NCBI RefSeq assembly: GCF_000003815.2
Contig: NC_049993.1
Coordinates: forward strand, 15,723,391-15,768,095
Length of the DNA stretch: 44,705 bases
Reading direction: 5' to 3'
From: Branchiostoma floridae
Taxonomy: Eukaryota; Chordata; Leptocardii; Amphioxiformes; Branchiostomatidae
The notes beneath the pieces were generated by a model. It was not told where the DNA came from and did no database searches. It worked only from the letters and a program-made list of their open reading frames with translations. The position numbers were made by a program, and so were the translations under genes. This document shows positions 11,575 to 23,000 of this stretch, piece after piece; positions within the stretch are counted from its first letter, which is position 1, and every line of letters starts with the position of its first letter.

Positions 11575-12760
11575 TCTGGATGAGTCCATTCTGGCACGGA
11601 GGGGGTACATATTTTTTTAAATTCATCTTTGGACTGTTGATTATATAATATCTCTCAATGGGAGTATTTTTGAACTGGACTATTTTGCAATTTTACATGG
11701 GGTGTACTGGAAGAGTCCATTCTTGCATGGAGGGGGGCATTTTTTAAAATTTGTTTATGGACTTTGGTGATTTGATATGTCAAAGTGTTTCAGTGTGGTT
11801 ATTTTTTGACTGGTCAACTTTTTCAATTTTACATGGTTGTGCTGGAAGAGTCGATCCTTACATGGGGGGATTTTTGGGACTTTGGTGATTACGTCCAAGT
11901 CCAATTTAGCGGATGTATTTTTGGACTGCACAACTTTACATAGGGCATCGCAAGAAGAGTCCATTCTTGCATGGGGATGTTTTCAAATTTAGTTTTAGAA
12001 AGGTGATAACTCAATATTCCATTTTTAGTGGAAGTGTTTTTGGACTGGTTTATTTTACATTTTCATGCCATTTTTGCTTAGTTCAACCTTGACCATGTTT
12101 TCAGTGAGAGTATTTCTGGACTGGTCAATTGTGCAAATTCACATGGGGTGCACTGGAAGAGTCTAGGGCTGGGTACCGGTACAGAAAATTCAGGTCCAGG
12201 TCCGGTTCAGGTCCAAAGGATCAGGTCCAGGTCCGGACCTGAACCTGGACCTGATTCAGTATGACTCATACCAATGGTCCATTTAACTACAAAGAAATCT
12301 GTTTGGTAGAGTATTAGACTTACACTGGCGTCTTAAATTCCTACAACGCTAACTGCACCTGTACGATTGACTGTAAAACTTGGTAGAAATTACTATAAAC
12401 TCTACTCTACTTCACTTTTGTTATTTTCTTCCACCTGCAAGCAACAAAACGTGTGAATGCCTGATCAAATAATATGTTAATTTTCTAATCGGTCCAACAT
12501 CCGGTTCACCTAATTTTTTCAGGTCCGGTTTTTCTGGACCGGTCCAATAAGAAAAACCGGTTTTGTACCGGTACGCTGTACCGATACCCAGCCCTAGAAG
12601 AGTCAATTATTGCACTAGGAATTTTGTAAGATTCATTTTTGGGTGTCATTAAGTGTCATTAGTGGAAGTGACTTTTAAACAAAAGTGTTCGATTTTTGCA
12701 CATGGGTGATTTTGGAATAGTCTGTTGTTGCATGGGGAGGGAGATGGCTGAAATATGCTG
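11575..12760. repeat. Second tandem array, about 110-135-bp unit
   Basis: Each unit carries a variant of TGGAAGAGTCCATTCTTGCATGG (cores near 11580, 11708, 11843, 11951, 12154 and 12715), followed by TTTTTGGACT and CAATTTTACATGG words. The copy at about 12154 is split by the element at 12164-12596. Confidence 0.75.
12164..12596. mobile_element. Non-autonomous hAT-like transposon with 8-bp target duplication
   Basis: 433-bp element. The left end TAGGGCTGGGTACCGGTACA and the complement of the right end agree at 19 of 20 bases. It is flanked by the perfect 8-bp duplication GAAGAGTC (12156-12163 and 12597-12604). TAGGG-type ends and 8-bp duplications are typical of hAT elements. The interior is rich in palindromic CAGGTCC/GGACCTG and holds no transposase. 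Confidence 0.92.
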
Positions 12761-12819
12761 CATTTGCTCTCAAGCAAATGTCGGCCTTTCTAGTTTTGTT
12801 TTGTTTTCATGACTAAAAT

Positions 12820-12903
12820 TATGAGAACAATACAATGCAGCAGTTCCAATATGCGAACAGACTGTTGAAATTACACACTGAAGAGAAGATAGACAATAGT
12901 GTA
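12820..12903 (+). pseudogene. Relic of the last DOHH exon
   Basis: Translates YENNTMQQFQYANRL then LKLHTEEKIDNSV, against the DOHH C-terminus [13 protein letters not shown] then [13 protein letters not shown]. It is a diverged copy with two extra codons and no stop at the matching place (it reads on into TGG). No further DOHH exons are visible nearby. It lies 2.6 kb downstream of DOHH in the same orientation, so a partial tandem duplication is most likely. Confidence 0.82.
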
Positions 12904-12919
12904 TGGTTAGTTGTGCATA

Positions 12920-13015
12920 CCTAAAGCCCGGACTTGGAATTGGACCTAAAAATGTTAAGGTCCAAGTCCAAAAAAAAACTAAATGTCCGGAGCCAAGTCC
13001 GGACTTGCAAAAAGC
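12920..13015. repeat. Short GGTCC/GGACC inverted repeat
   Basis: GCCCGGACTTGGA and CAAGTCCGGACTTGC-like words face each other, recalling the interior of the hAT-like element. Possibly a truncated relative. Confidence 0.35.
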
Positions 13016-13509
13016 TATCTGTCACTTATATTCCCTTTTTTTTTCTAAACCATCTAAAACCTTCCATAGACAGTGGAAAAGACTGTATATAATTTGTACG
13101 TATTTTTCACATTGCATTACAATTCGTGCTAGTTAACATGCAATTTTATATCTACCATCCCCCCTCCCCTCAAAAGAAACAAACTTCTAGTGCACATAAT
13201 GTGCAATGATGGGATTAAGAACTATTCACTAAAGCAAATCTAGCAAAGTGTTAGCTCAACAATTAATCTACAAAAGAAAGGATAGGCGTTATATTATACA
13301 ATCATAATTGTTTGCTGTGGTACGAGTACGATGGATGATCACAAAGTTCTAAGTCTCACAATATTGAAGGTGCCCAACTGTAACCTCGGGCATAATCATA
13401 TAGTATGAAGTAGTTTATCAATATCCACCAAATGCAAAGTTATTTTATTCATTAGTAGTTCTTGTTGATGTTCTTTTGAAAAACAGTAGGTATATGATGT
13501 GGTGAAGAC

Positions 13510-13660
13510 AACAATTGCGAGCAGGGCTGTTGGGGTCGAGATACTCTTGCCACGAAATCTTGGAAAACGGTGTCAAAATGTTTGATACGGATTTCCTTTA
13601 TATTTCAACGCGAAAGAAGTGGGTATCTGACTTTCAGCAGGCCAAGATGAACCTAATAAC
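13510..13660 (+). repeat. Ancient dispersed repeat, copy 2
   Basis: Contains GGGGTCGAGATACTCTTGCCA, then TATATTTCAACG and AAGAAGTGGGTATCTGAC, the same ordered words as 2742-2895 and 23893-24010. The open frame across it looks coincidental. Confidence 0.5.
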
Positions 13661-13931
13661 TCAAATCGAAGCTCAATTGTCCATTTTCCCCTCGGCTCTT
13701 GCGGTTACAGAATTTTATCAGTGGATACTGACTTTTCATTTGGATGCTAGCAATAGAAAAGTCCTGCATCACTAATATTTTACTGTATGCTTGCAGGCAA
13801 ATCACAATAACGGACGCCCCTGACTTCGTGTCTGCTTCATAATTCTATGCACAAATAAACATCAGAAGGAACTTCGATCTCTGCGACTTTCTTTGCTGTT
13901 TTTTAACAACCTTTTCCATGGATGATTGGAG

Positions 13932-14143
13932 TAATCTCCAAGAAGATATCTTTTTGGCATAAGATAGTACTAGTATCGTATGCTGGGGAAGAAGTTTAAC
14001 CGGCAGAGGAGTTTCATACGCCACAGCCTTTTTACAGGTGCGTTCTGCGGCAGTTCTTTGCTGTGACGTATCCTCTGCCGAAAAAAATCCTTCCTAAGCA
14101 TATGATACTATCTTATGCCACAGCAGGATCTGCTTGGAGATTA
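13932..14143. repeat. Foldback repeat (MITE-like), relative of 3412-3577
   Basis: The left arm TAATCTCCAAGAAGATAT then GGCATAAGATAGTA is met by right-arm GATACTATCTTATGCC and TGCTTGGAGATTA. Inner arms GGCAGAGGAG and CCTCTGCC also pair. Confidence 0.75.
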
Positions 14144-14157
14144 GATGGAAGGACAAT

Positions 14158-14402
14158 AATGCATTCTCAATACATTGTTGACCTCCTATCAGCCACTGAA
14201 ATACTACATAATACAATTTACACTTTACATGATCATTTAAAAGGCATGAATTTCCACATGTAAACTGTCGTCTGCGGCGCTCCCATTGGTCGATTGTGTT
14301 GTTGAAGGGTTGTGATTGGCTTCTACGGGGGCGCGTCGACCCGTGACGCGCAGTGCAAGATAGTCCCGTAGAACAGGTTGGACCAGCCTTATATAAGTAG
14401 TC
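14158..14402 (+). promoter_or_regulatory. Promoter-like block, upstream copy
   Basis: Holds inverted CCAAT boxes at 14285-14290 (ATTGGT) and 14314-14320 (GATTGGC), a palindrome GCGCGTC/GACGCGC near 14330-14350 and a TATA box TATATAAG at 14390-14397. It is about 80% identical by eye to 15990-16238, and the similarity stops just after the TATA box. It lies 2.65 kb upstream of the P450-PLAT start codon in the same orientation. Confidence 0.65.
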
Positions 14403-14419
14403 GATAGGCTTTAGAATGG

Positions 14420-14535
14420 AATAGAATATCAACCTTTTACACCACTACTGCCGTGCCGAATCTTTGTCCACGGACATACAACGATAGCTTCGGACTCCAA
14501 GCCGGGAAGACCGCAGGACAGAGACCAACAGATCA
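14420..14535 (+). other. Possible non-coding first exon
   Basis: A start about 25-30 bp after the TATA box would give a leader ending at the strong donor CAG|GTGAGA (14536). It could join the acceptor TTTTATTTGTAG at 17032, just before the P450-PLAT ATG. Purely positional inference. Confidence 0.35.
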
Positions 14536-15989
14536 GGTGAGAGCAAACACCTGGCGGCGTACACGAACTGATGCGCCGACCAGAACAAATTACCGAAGAT
14601 ATACCTATTGTATAGCAAAGAGTGCACGGTTGCCAAAAATTTAGCTGTCTTGATCTGCTTTGTTGCTTCAGTGCAAAATACTGTATATGGTTTCCACCAT
14701 CGGCCTCCCGAAAGATGGATACCAAATCTTCAATGTACACTGGATGTTCGAAGTGTATGCTATCTAAGTCTGGTTAAACCATTTTTTTCGTATTTAGTTG
14801 TTTCGGGCAGCGCTGTCTTTTTGCTTTAGTGCAGCGTATGGACAGGGACTTTTGACTGCCTTCCTGCATTGGCGTGACGTGGCTAGCTCTAACGACTCTG
14901 GTGTTGGTTTGTAGCTTTTGCGAATAAAAGAACTAATGCTTGATGAAAATGATGTCGAATTAAGCGTTTCCATGATTTTTTTTTAATGAGTGCTCCAGAC
15001 AAATTTGCGGTACAGGTTCTGAGTTCAGTTTTCTTCTTTTGATAAGCTTAGGGGTTTCCTTTTATCATTAGCTAAAGTTTGCAGCGGTCAGATACTGGTG
15101 ATAGTGATAGGAAGAAGGGAGCTTTGCAGAGAACAACTATTATAATTTTACAGCAGCAAAGAGTTTCTACTGAGGATCCCAGAACAGGACGTCAGCTGCA
15201 ACTGATAATAACAGGACCGCTGTCGGGCCATAGTTCTTTCCCATGGCCTCATGGATCAAGGAGCTTCCGCATGCAACTGTAGCCGATGATACTGTAGTCG
15301 GCATTTGACTTTGTTTTCGATGGAAATAATGTTGAGGAATATCGAAACGGCGCTCATGTTTGGGTAGTGAAGCCACCCTTAGCTAGGAGCGACAACAGTA
15401 CTACCCTGCATGCAGTCACGTACATAGTAGTAGCCTACGAAGACTAGAAAACAACAAGAAAACAACATATTAAAGTCACTCGCGACTTCAACATATCATA
15501 CACACGAACAAACACTAATGAAAATTGCCTTCTTTCAGTATGAATAAATATATAGCGCTATTACAGAATAAGAAATGCGAGAAAGAAACTGCTGAATAAA
15601 TGGGGAGGGGGGCAAAATCCAGAAAGGGGGGGGGGGCAGTACGCTCGACGTCACTTTCCATGACAAAAGGGTTGCACTGGGTGAGACAGACCGGGGAAAG
15701 ATAATTAGGTGATAATTGGCCGCTAATGTATGCATATGCACACAATGCAACGCATGGCTAATTTCATGTCGTGTAAGGTAGTGTCCAGGGTATGTGTAAA
15801 GGTATTTCAAGCCTTTACACGTCCTATACACAGAAATGGTTCGTTTCCGCGAGATTCTAGGACATGTGATTTGGACTAGCTGTACACGTCTCGTTCGCAG
15901 ACAGGACACCTCAGGGTTTTAAAGGACATGTATGATTTCCAGGGATGTGTAAGTCAGTCTCCATCCTGGAACTGAGGTTTTTCCTTCCG
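14536..15989. other. Non-coding stretch between promoter-like copies
   Basis: No gene or clear repeat recognised. Contains a G-run (GGGGGGGGGG) near 15630. Would be intron if transcription starts at the upstream copy. Confidence 0.4.
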
Positions 15990-16238
15990 TGATGCATTCT
16001 TAAAAAAACGCTGTTGACCTCCTATCAGCCATAACAATACTACATAAAACAATTTACGCGTTACAGGGTAATTTAATAGGTATTGTTTTCCCCATGTGAA
16101 CTGTCGTCTGCGGCACTCCCATTGGTCGGTTGCGTTGTAGGAGAGTTGTGATTGGCTGCCACGGAGGCGCGTCGACCCGTAACGCGCGGTGTAAGACAGT
16201 CCCGTAGACCAGATTGGACCAGCCTTATATAAGTAGTC
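15990..16238 (+). promoter_or_regulatory. Promoter-like block, downstream copy (likely P450-PLAT promoter)
   Basis: Second copy of the block: ATTGGT at 16121-16126, GATTGGC at 16150-16156, palindrome arms GCGCGT/ACGCGC and TATATAAG at 16226-16233. Spacing between elements matches the upstream copy. It lies about 800 bp before the P450-PLAT start codon. CCAAT pairs plus TATA suggest an NF-Y-dependent focused promoter. Confidence 0.65.
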
Positions 16239-16510
16239 AGAGATCTGAGTGGTTATTAGTTCTCGCCTTCTTGACTGGGAGGGCAGTGAAATGGAAATGG
16301 GATGGCCTTGTTACATTGCTGTCGTCCCAGGCGCAAAATTTGAGTGCGAGGGAAGCTTAAAAAAAGCTCTTTGGTGCTACATTTATTGAAATCATGTTAT
16401 GGAAAACAATGGGATTTTACCATTTCGTAATTAAGTATGCAAATAAAGTCTACATTTACATAGGATCAATATGAACACATTTTCCCATTCACGAATTGCA
16501 CACTTCCCAT

Positions 16511-16832
16511 AATTCACAGGGCCAGAGATACGGATATAGTGACCCGTGAGGTCATCGGGGGAAACCAGCTAACAGCTACAGTGGTTACGTGCTGGGTACT
16601 TTATACTTCTGACCACAAAAATTGTAAAATTCTCAGCTCTAATAATAGTAGTACTATATTTGTCGTACAACTCATTAGTTTAATAATATGCTTTGCCGTC
16701 GTCGTACTAAAGGTTTTAGCTGGTTTCACCCTGGTTTCGCACCCTGGACAATGGTGGTAACATCCATATCCGTAACCCTGGCGCTGTGAATTTTAAAACC
16801 AGAGTGAAACCAGCTAAAACCTTTAGTACGAC
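16511..16832. repeat. Interlocked inverted repeats
   Basis: One pair is AATTCACAG with GCCAG and TACGGATAT at 16511-16540, against its complement at 16760-16792. A second pair is GTCGTACTAAAGGTTTTAGC at 16701-16720 against its complement ending at 16832. The second encloses the right arm of the first, so one element probably inserted in another. Confidence 0.7.
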
Positions 16833-16890
16833 ACACACACACACACACAGACACACACACAAACACAAACACACATACACACAAACACAT
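16831..16890. repeat. CA microsatellite
   Basis: (AC)n with AAAC interruptions, starting at the end of the inverted repeat. Lies in the 5' region of the P450-PLAT gene. Confidence 0.85.
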
Positions 16891-17041
16891 ACGCGCTAGT
16901 GAGAATATAACCTCCATAAATAATACATTAGGTAACGAGGTGTTAGCTCACAAATATGCATGTCGCTAGGTGTTCTAGCTGTATTCATCTAAATAAACGC
17001 ATCAAGTAATAAATTTCATATTTTATTTGTAGTGAAAAACC

Positions 17042-20000
17042 ATGGGCAGCGTACTGGGAACTCTTCAATTGCTGGGATGGAACAACCAGATGTTAAAACC
17101 AAATCGGGAAGAAGATTTCGTGGAGAAAAACATTGGGTTTCCGTGTCGCGTTGTGACCGGAAACAAGACAGTGCAGTCCGTCTTTGACATCGACCTCTTC
17201 AAAAAGGAGGAATTTTGTTTTGGAGTGGTGGGAGAAGTCAGGAAGGACTTCACGGAGGGCGTCTGTCCATGCATCCTGTCCAACGGCAAGATCCACGAGA
17301 AAAACAAGGGGTTTTTGATGGAAGTAATCGCAAAGGCTGGCGAAGACATCCCTCCATCGACTGCGCTATCTGTTTTGTCCAACATCTCAAAATGGGGCAG
17401 CACTCCAATGAGCGACTTCGAGTCAAAGTTGACGGATGTGGCGGCGGATGCCTTTCTTCCTAACATCTTTGGTGAATCAACCCATTTTCACGGGGAAGAG
17501 ATTCGCCTTTATAGAAGCGGGGCGATTGCAGTAAGATTGTCCATTGTTAAAGCTTTAACAGGGAGGAACCTCGACGAAGAACGTCGGGCAATGACGTCAA
17601 TACTCGAGAAGATTAAGACATCAGAGAGGTAAGTGATGACCGTTGAACATTAACTTAATTTGCAGTTTATTTGTTTATTGATATTTTCAGACTCATGGGT
17701 AGCCCAAATGACAAACTGATTTTCATCGAGGCCAAGGTACACATACAAGAAAATAAATTATATTACAGATAAGATAGATATAGAATACAACACAGTGCAG
17801 TCTGTATCACCCGAGGTACCAGCCCGACCGCGGGAAGGATCGCCCGAAAGCCGGAGGGTGATCCGACCCGCGGGCGGGCTGGGACCGAGGGTGATGCGGA
17901 ATACACCGTGTTGTGTTTTATTTATGTCATACCCACCTGGCATAACACATATTTTGATGCGAAATGCGTTAGAAGTTGAGAAAATGTTGTGTCCTCGAAC
18001 AAAAGGTTTTAACAACAGCAATTCTAACGTCCGAATCCGGTATTCGAATTTTCAACCGTGCCGTATTCGACCCGTTCGCAATAGTTCGATTTACTCGAAG
18101 GAAGACTGTGTGATACAACTTTCGAGCCTGTGTGATACAGAGAGTTATCACACGTTCCGGAACACCCGTATCGAGCGTTTTCGCGTCACAGGTATAACAT
18201 AAATAGATATACACAGCGGACCATATATTAAGTACAAATAATAAAACAGGAAACAAGGATTCTAATTTATCAATCCGGTCCAGGTCAAATTATAGAAACA
18301 ACAGATCATTTTGGCAAAAGGTCTGAGGTCAGTACTAAGAATGTGCATGGTGTCTTAGAGCAGAGCTGATTTAATTAACTTCAGGGTTGGAATTTGTTTA
18401 ATGTCAGCAGATAGTGAGTTATAGTGTTTATCATCTCTGTATGCAAATGTACATTGTCCTGTCGTAGCTTTTAAAACGGGTTTGTATAGGGGTAATGTCT
18501 GTCTGGTTTGGTAATTGTTTGAACTGGATTTTGCAAATTCTATGAAATACAGAATAGTTTTATAGAATATACACTGATTTTTATTCTAGTCATCTGATTT
18601 GTATTCAAAGATACCAGCAACTTTTGGATCTTGGGAAATCGTACGGCTTGGGAGAAAAAGAGGCGACGGCACAACTGCTCTTTCCGGTATTCATCAACGG
18701 AGCTTATGGCTTGGCAGCTCATCTGGTGTGTACCTTCGCCTGCTTGGACACCATCAGCGCAGAAGACCGGGAGGAGCTACGGGAAGAGGCGCTTGCTGCC
18801 CTGAAGAATCACAGAGGCCTGACCCGCGAGTCCCTGGAGGAGATGCCGAAAATTGAGAGCTTCGTCTTGGAAGTGCTGCGATTCTGTCCAAACCCAGTAT
18901 TTTGGAGCACCATCGCCACATGTCCAACGACTGTGGAGTACACCACGGATAGCGGAGAACACACACTGAAGGTTGGTAACTGTGTTATTTATTATGGAAG
19001 TAGGTGAGACATACAAAGCTTATTTCTAGATCTCACTGATCAATGCAGCTTAATTCATTCTCTTACGCAAGGACATCCAACGGCGAAACCGAATGTCTGG
19101 ATGTACTCTGCGTCCTCAACCATCACCCTTAGTTCCTGACCGCACTGCTCATAAATATTAGTGAGTTTACCCTTATATATGCGAGACACCTTTTGAAAAC
19201 TGAAAGGCCTATTTTCTGATTGGCTGACAGCTGGTTTGGGGGGACGTCAACAAATAAGAGTGCACGTGACGGTTGAGAAAGCAGGGCACATCCAGACATG
19301 CGGTATCGCTGTTGGATGTCCCTGCGTAGGTGGATGTGCAGATTGAAAGCATTTCCGGTAGCAAAGCTGGTCAGGTTAACATTTTCTTTGTACGTCACTT
19401 TCCAGATCGAGGAAGGTGAGCGTGTGTATGCCAGCTCCTACTGGGCACTGAGGGACCCAGCCGTCTTCGACAAACCAGAAGACTTCATGTGGCGCAGGTT
19501 GGTTTTGTTTGAACCTTAGTTTCATGAGAAACTCAAACCAGCCTTCAGGCCATTTTTCAAAGAGGTCATGTGGGGAGGGTCTGAAAAGATATAAAGTTTA
19601 CAGCATTTTAACTCCTAATATGTTTATACACATTTTTTTACACATATATGGTGGAAACTTTATTTAAATTTATCATTTAAAATCCTAATGTGTCTATACA
19701 TATATTTCTTTTCACACATAAATAGTAAAAAATACATAAGAGTGAGAGCTGCTACATGATTCTAGTCAGTTAGGTTTGGTCGTTTTTCTTTTAGCGTTGC
19801 ATTAATTTGCTTTGCGACAGACGGGGACAACGTGGCACTGCACTCGAGTTAAGCTAAGGACGCAGCCCGCCGTACGTGCAATTTTTCCGTACGTTTTCTG
19901 TGGAGGCCGCGTCCGCCACGTGTTTCTGAAAACGTTCAGTCTGTACAGGGCACGCGCGTCTCCTGTACTGGCACGAACGGAGGGGGGGGGGGGGGGGGGG

Positions 20001-23000
20001 CGAATCCGCAGACCGATGGCTAACAAAGTTTTGCCTGCACGTAAAGTTCTACGGCGTGTCTGCGTGCTCCAAAATCCGTCGAATTTCTTACGTTCGTACG
20101 GAAGCGGTACTTACCACTTACGGATCCCAAAGGATTGCCCACGTTTTGGCACGTAGATAGCACGTATTTATTTGCACGTACGGCGGGTTGTGCCCTTAGT
20201 GTGACTACATGCAAAGTATAGACGGAGAGTGAAGGAAGTATACTTCCACGACTGAAGTAAGATGCCAAGTATTACATGCGTGGATTGAAAAAAGTGCCTT
20301 TCGCAAAGGCACAATGTCGGGGGCACGGCGAAGTCGAAGTCGAGACCTGTTCGGTCCGAGCTCAACACTGTACCAGTTACGCGACTAACATCTATTTCTT
20401 GAAATAGTCGAACTGTAATTTCGCACACAAAAATTGGACTCACCCGAATTTTTGACCGCACAGCATCAGCCTTTGTCAAGAAATGAACAACCTACTGCTG
20501 CCGTGACGTCACGTTATGCAGATAGTGCACGTGACTCAGTGAGCAGTGGATCATTGGTTGCAGGAAGTCTATGACGCCCACCGTCTCTATTCAGAGATGG
20601 TTGTAAACCTCTGATGTAGATTGCTTCTTTAATCCCTCTAGTGAAAAGGACTGATGCTGTGTAGTCGAAAATTTGGGTGAGTCCATTTTTTGTGTTGGAA
20701 GTTACAGTTCAACAATTTCAAGAATGGCTTCTGCCAACATATATGAACTTTTTCTGTTGAAATAGGTTCCTTGGCCCAGAGGGTGACGCTCTTCGGAAAC
20801 ACCACGTTACCTTTCACGGACGACTCACCGACACACCAGCAGTCAACAACCACATGTGCCCGGGTAAAGACGTCTCGCTGTCAGCACTTAAAGGCAGCAT
20901 CGCCATTTTCAACACGTTCTTTGGATGGGAACTCCAGGAGCCGCCGTTTTGGACCGGGAAGAAGCTGTCCCGCGGTAGTCTACCCGACAACGAAGTGAAA
21001 ATCAAGTCCTTCTGGGTACAGCACCCCGAAGACTTGAAGGAGATCTTCCCATCCCACTTCCAGGACATCGTTAATGTAAGTTTTAAAGGGCTTCATTTAT
21101 TAGTCCATGCTGATTTGATTATAAGAATAACCCGAAAATTGATGCTAGAGTGCATATTAATTATAAAAAAAGTTGCATTCATCATGAAATATTTGTGAGC
21201 AGGAAGCTTGAACAAATGACCTAACACAAAGTGTGGTAAAGCAAGCAATAGATTTTTATTTTTTGTTCTTAGAGCTATATTGGGGAACTCTGGTTAAGAA
21301 AAGAAAACAGCGGGGATAGGGCTGAACGAGCAGCTCTACACACTATAATTACAAACACATGGTTCTCGTCACATTCAAGATATTGCTAGCTCCACGAGGG
21401 GCTCTCAAAAAGAACAAACATATATATTAAACATACCGAGCGGGTAGAGCTGAACGAGCAGCTCTACGCACTATAAACGCAATCGCTTGTTCTCGTCACA
21501 TTAAAAAATTGTTAGAGCTCCATGAGAGGTTTCGTAAAGGATAAACATACCACGGGTAGGGCTGAACGAGCAGCTCTACGCACTATAAATGTTAACATGG
21601 TTCTCGTCACATTAAAAAAAATTCAATTCAAAAACATTGTTATAGCTCCATGAGAGGTCTCGTAATGGTCAAACATAAACATACCGAGCGGGTAGGGCCG
21701 AACGAGCAGCTCTATAGCGCATTATGAACACAAACACCAAAGATAATATTAAGCATGCAGTGCTCTAGTCATACCTCTGGAGTGTGTAGCAGCATCGAAA
21801 CACTCATCAGCTAAACTTTTGGCTAAAACTCTTTAAGTTAACGATACGACTTCAAATCTTGTATTTCCCAGGAAGTAGATGATGTTGGTGACATTGACGT
21901 ACTGGTCAAAACGAAGACTGGAAAGTACAGTGGCTCTGGAACAAACTCTAATGTCTATATCCGACTCTTTGACGACAAAGGCCATCAGTCCCGTGAGCTG
22001 CAGTTGGATGTGTGGTGGAAAGATGACTTTGAAAAGGGACAGGAGGGACAGTAAGTAGATTTCTGTCTTTTGCAAGTTTTAATAAAAACTTGAAAAAGAC
22101 ATGACTGGTGAAGACAGAGGTTCACTTTCTTCCCCTCTCTATATTTCACATTCTTTAAGATATAGAGAATTGAAAGCTTTTGCTATTATTTATAAAGTTT
22201 GCTTATTATGATGTTTGCTATGCTAATGCTGTTCTTATAGTTATATCCATGCAAATATAAGGAACAAATATTATTGTTCTTGGTATGGCAGTCTCCTTTC
22301 GGATATTTTTAGGCAAATTTCAATCATATGGATAGATTTGAATGTGGATACTGGTTGCGAAGATTTTTTTTTCGACCTGTATTTAACCTTATTATTACCC
22401 TTGAAGTTTTTTCGTTGATTTTGGGCCACATGGTGAGCTGGTTGATTTTGGGCCACCTTCGAACTGCAGAGGAAATTTCGGTATTTGTACCTTTTGGCTT
22501 AAAGACATCCTATGGTCTTGATGTTTAGGTTGCAGATATATTTTGCTGTTGGGAAGACATTTTGTAGGTCGGATCCCTCTAGTAGCCTTTTCTGAAATTA
22601 CAGGGACATTTCTAAATTCCTTTAAGTTGTAGCAACTGTTTTGATGGATTGCAACCTGTACAGCTTTATGAGTGTTACATTACTGTATGTGTTGTCAGGT
22701 ACAAACTGAAGGATATAAAAGTTGCTGCTCCGATTGTGAAAATTGACTGCGACCTGTACTACTTTCTGTGTGTCACATGTTTTGCTAACTTTCTGTTTGT
22801 GTTGTCAGGTACAAACTGAAGGATATAAAAGTTGCTGCTCCGATTGTGAAAATTGAGCTGTTTCGGGATGGATGCCACCCTGATGACGACTGGTACTGTG
22901 AGTCAGTCTCTGTCCAACTCAACCCGGACAACAACGGACCTACATACGACTTCCCTGTGAACCGTTGGATCAGGCAAAGTGAGGATCTTCGATATTTGAA

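Noticed and set aside
14094-14829. Several overlapping open frames around the upstream promoter-like block
   Set aside because: No family resemblance, and they overlap promoter-like and leader sequence on both strands.
17691-17736. Possible small extra exon of the P450 gene (TTTTCAG acceptor, open frame, GTACAC donor)
   Set aside because: It enters in phase but leaves in phase 0, and no acceptor of the next exon fits. Direct splicing 17628 to 18611 gives a better CYP74 match.
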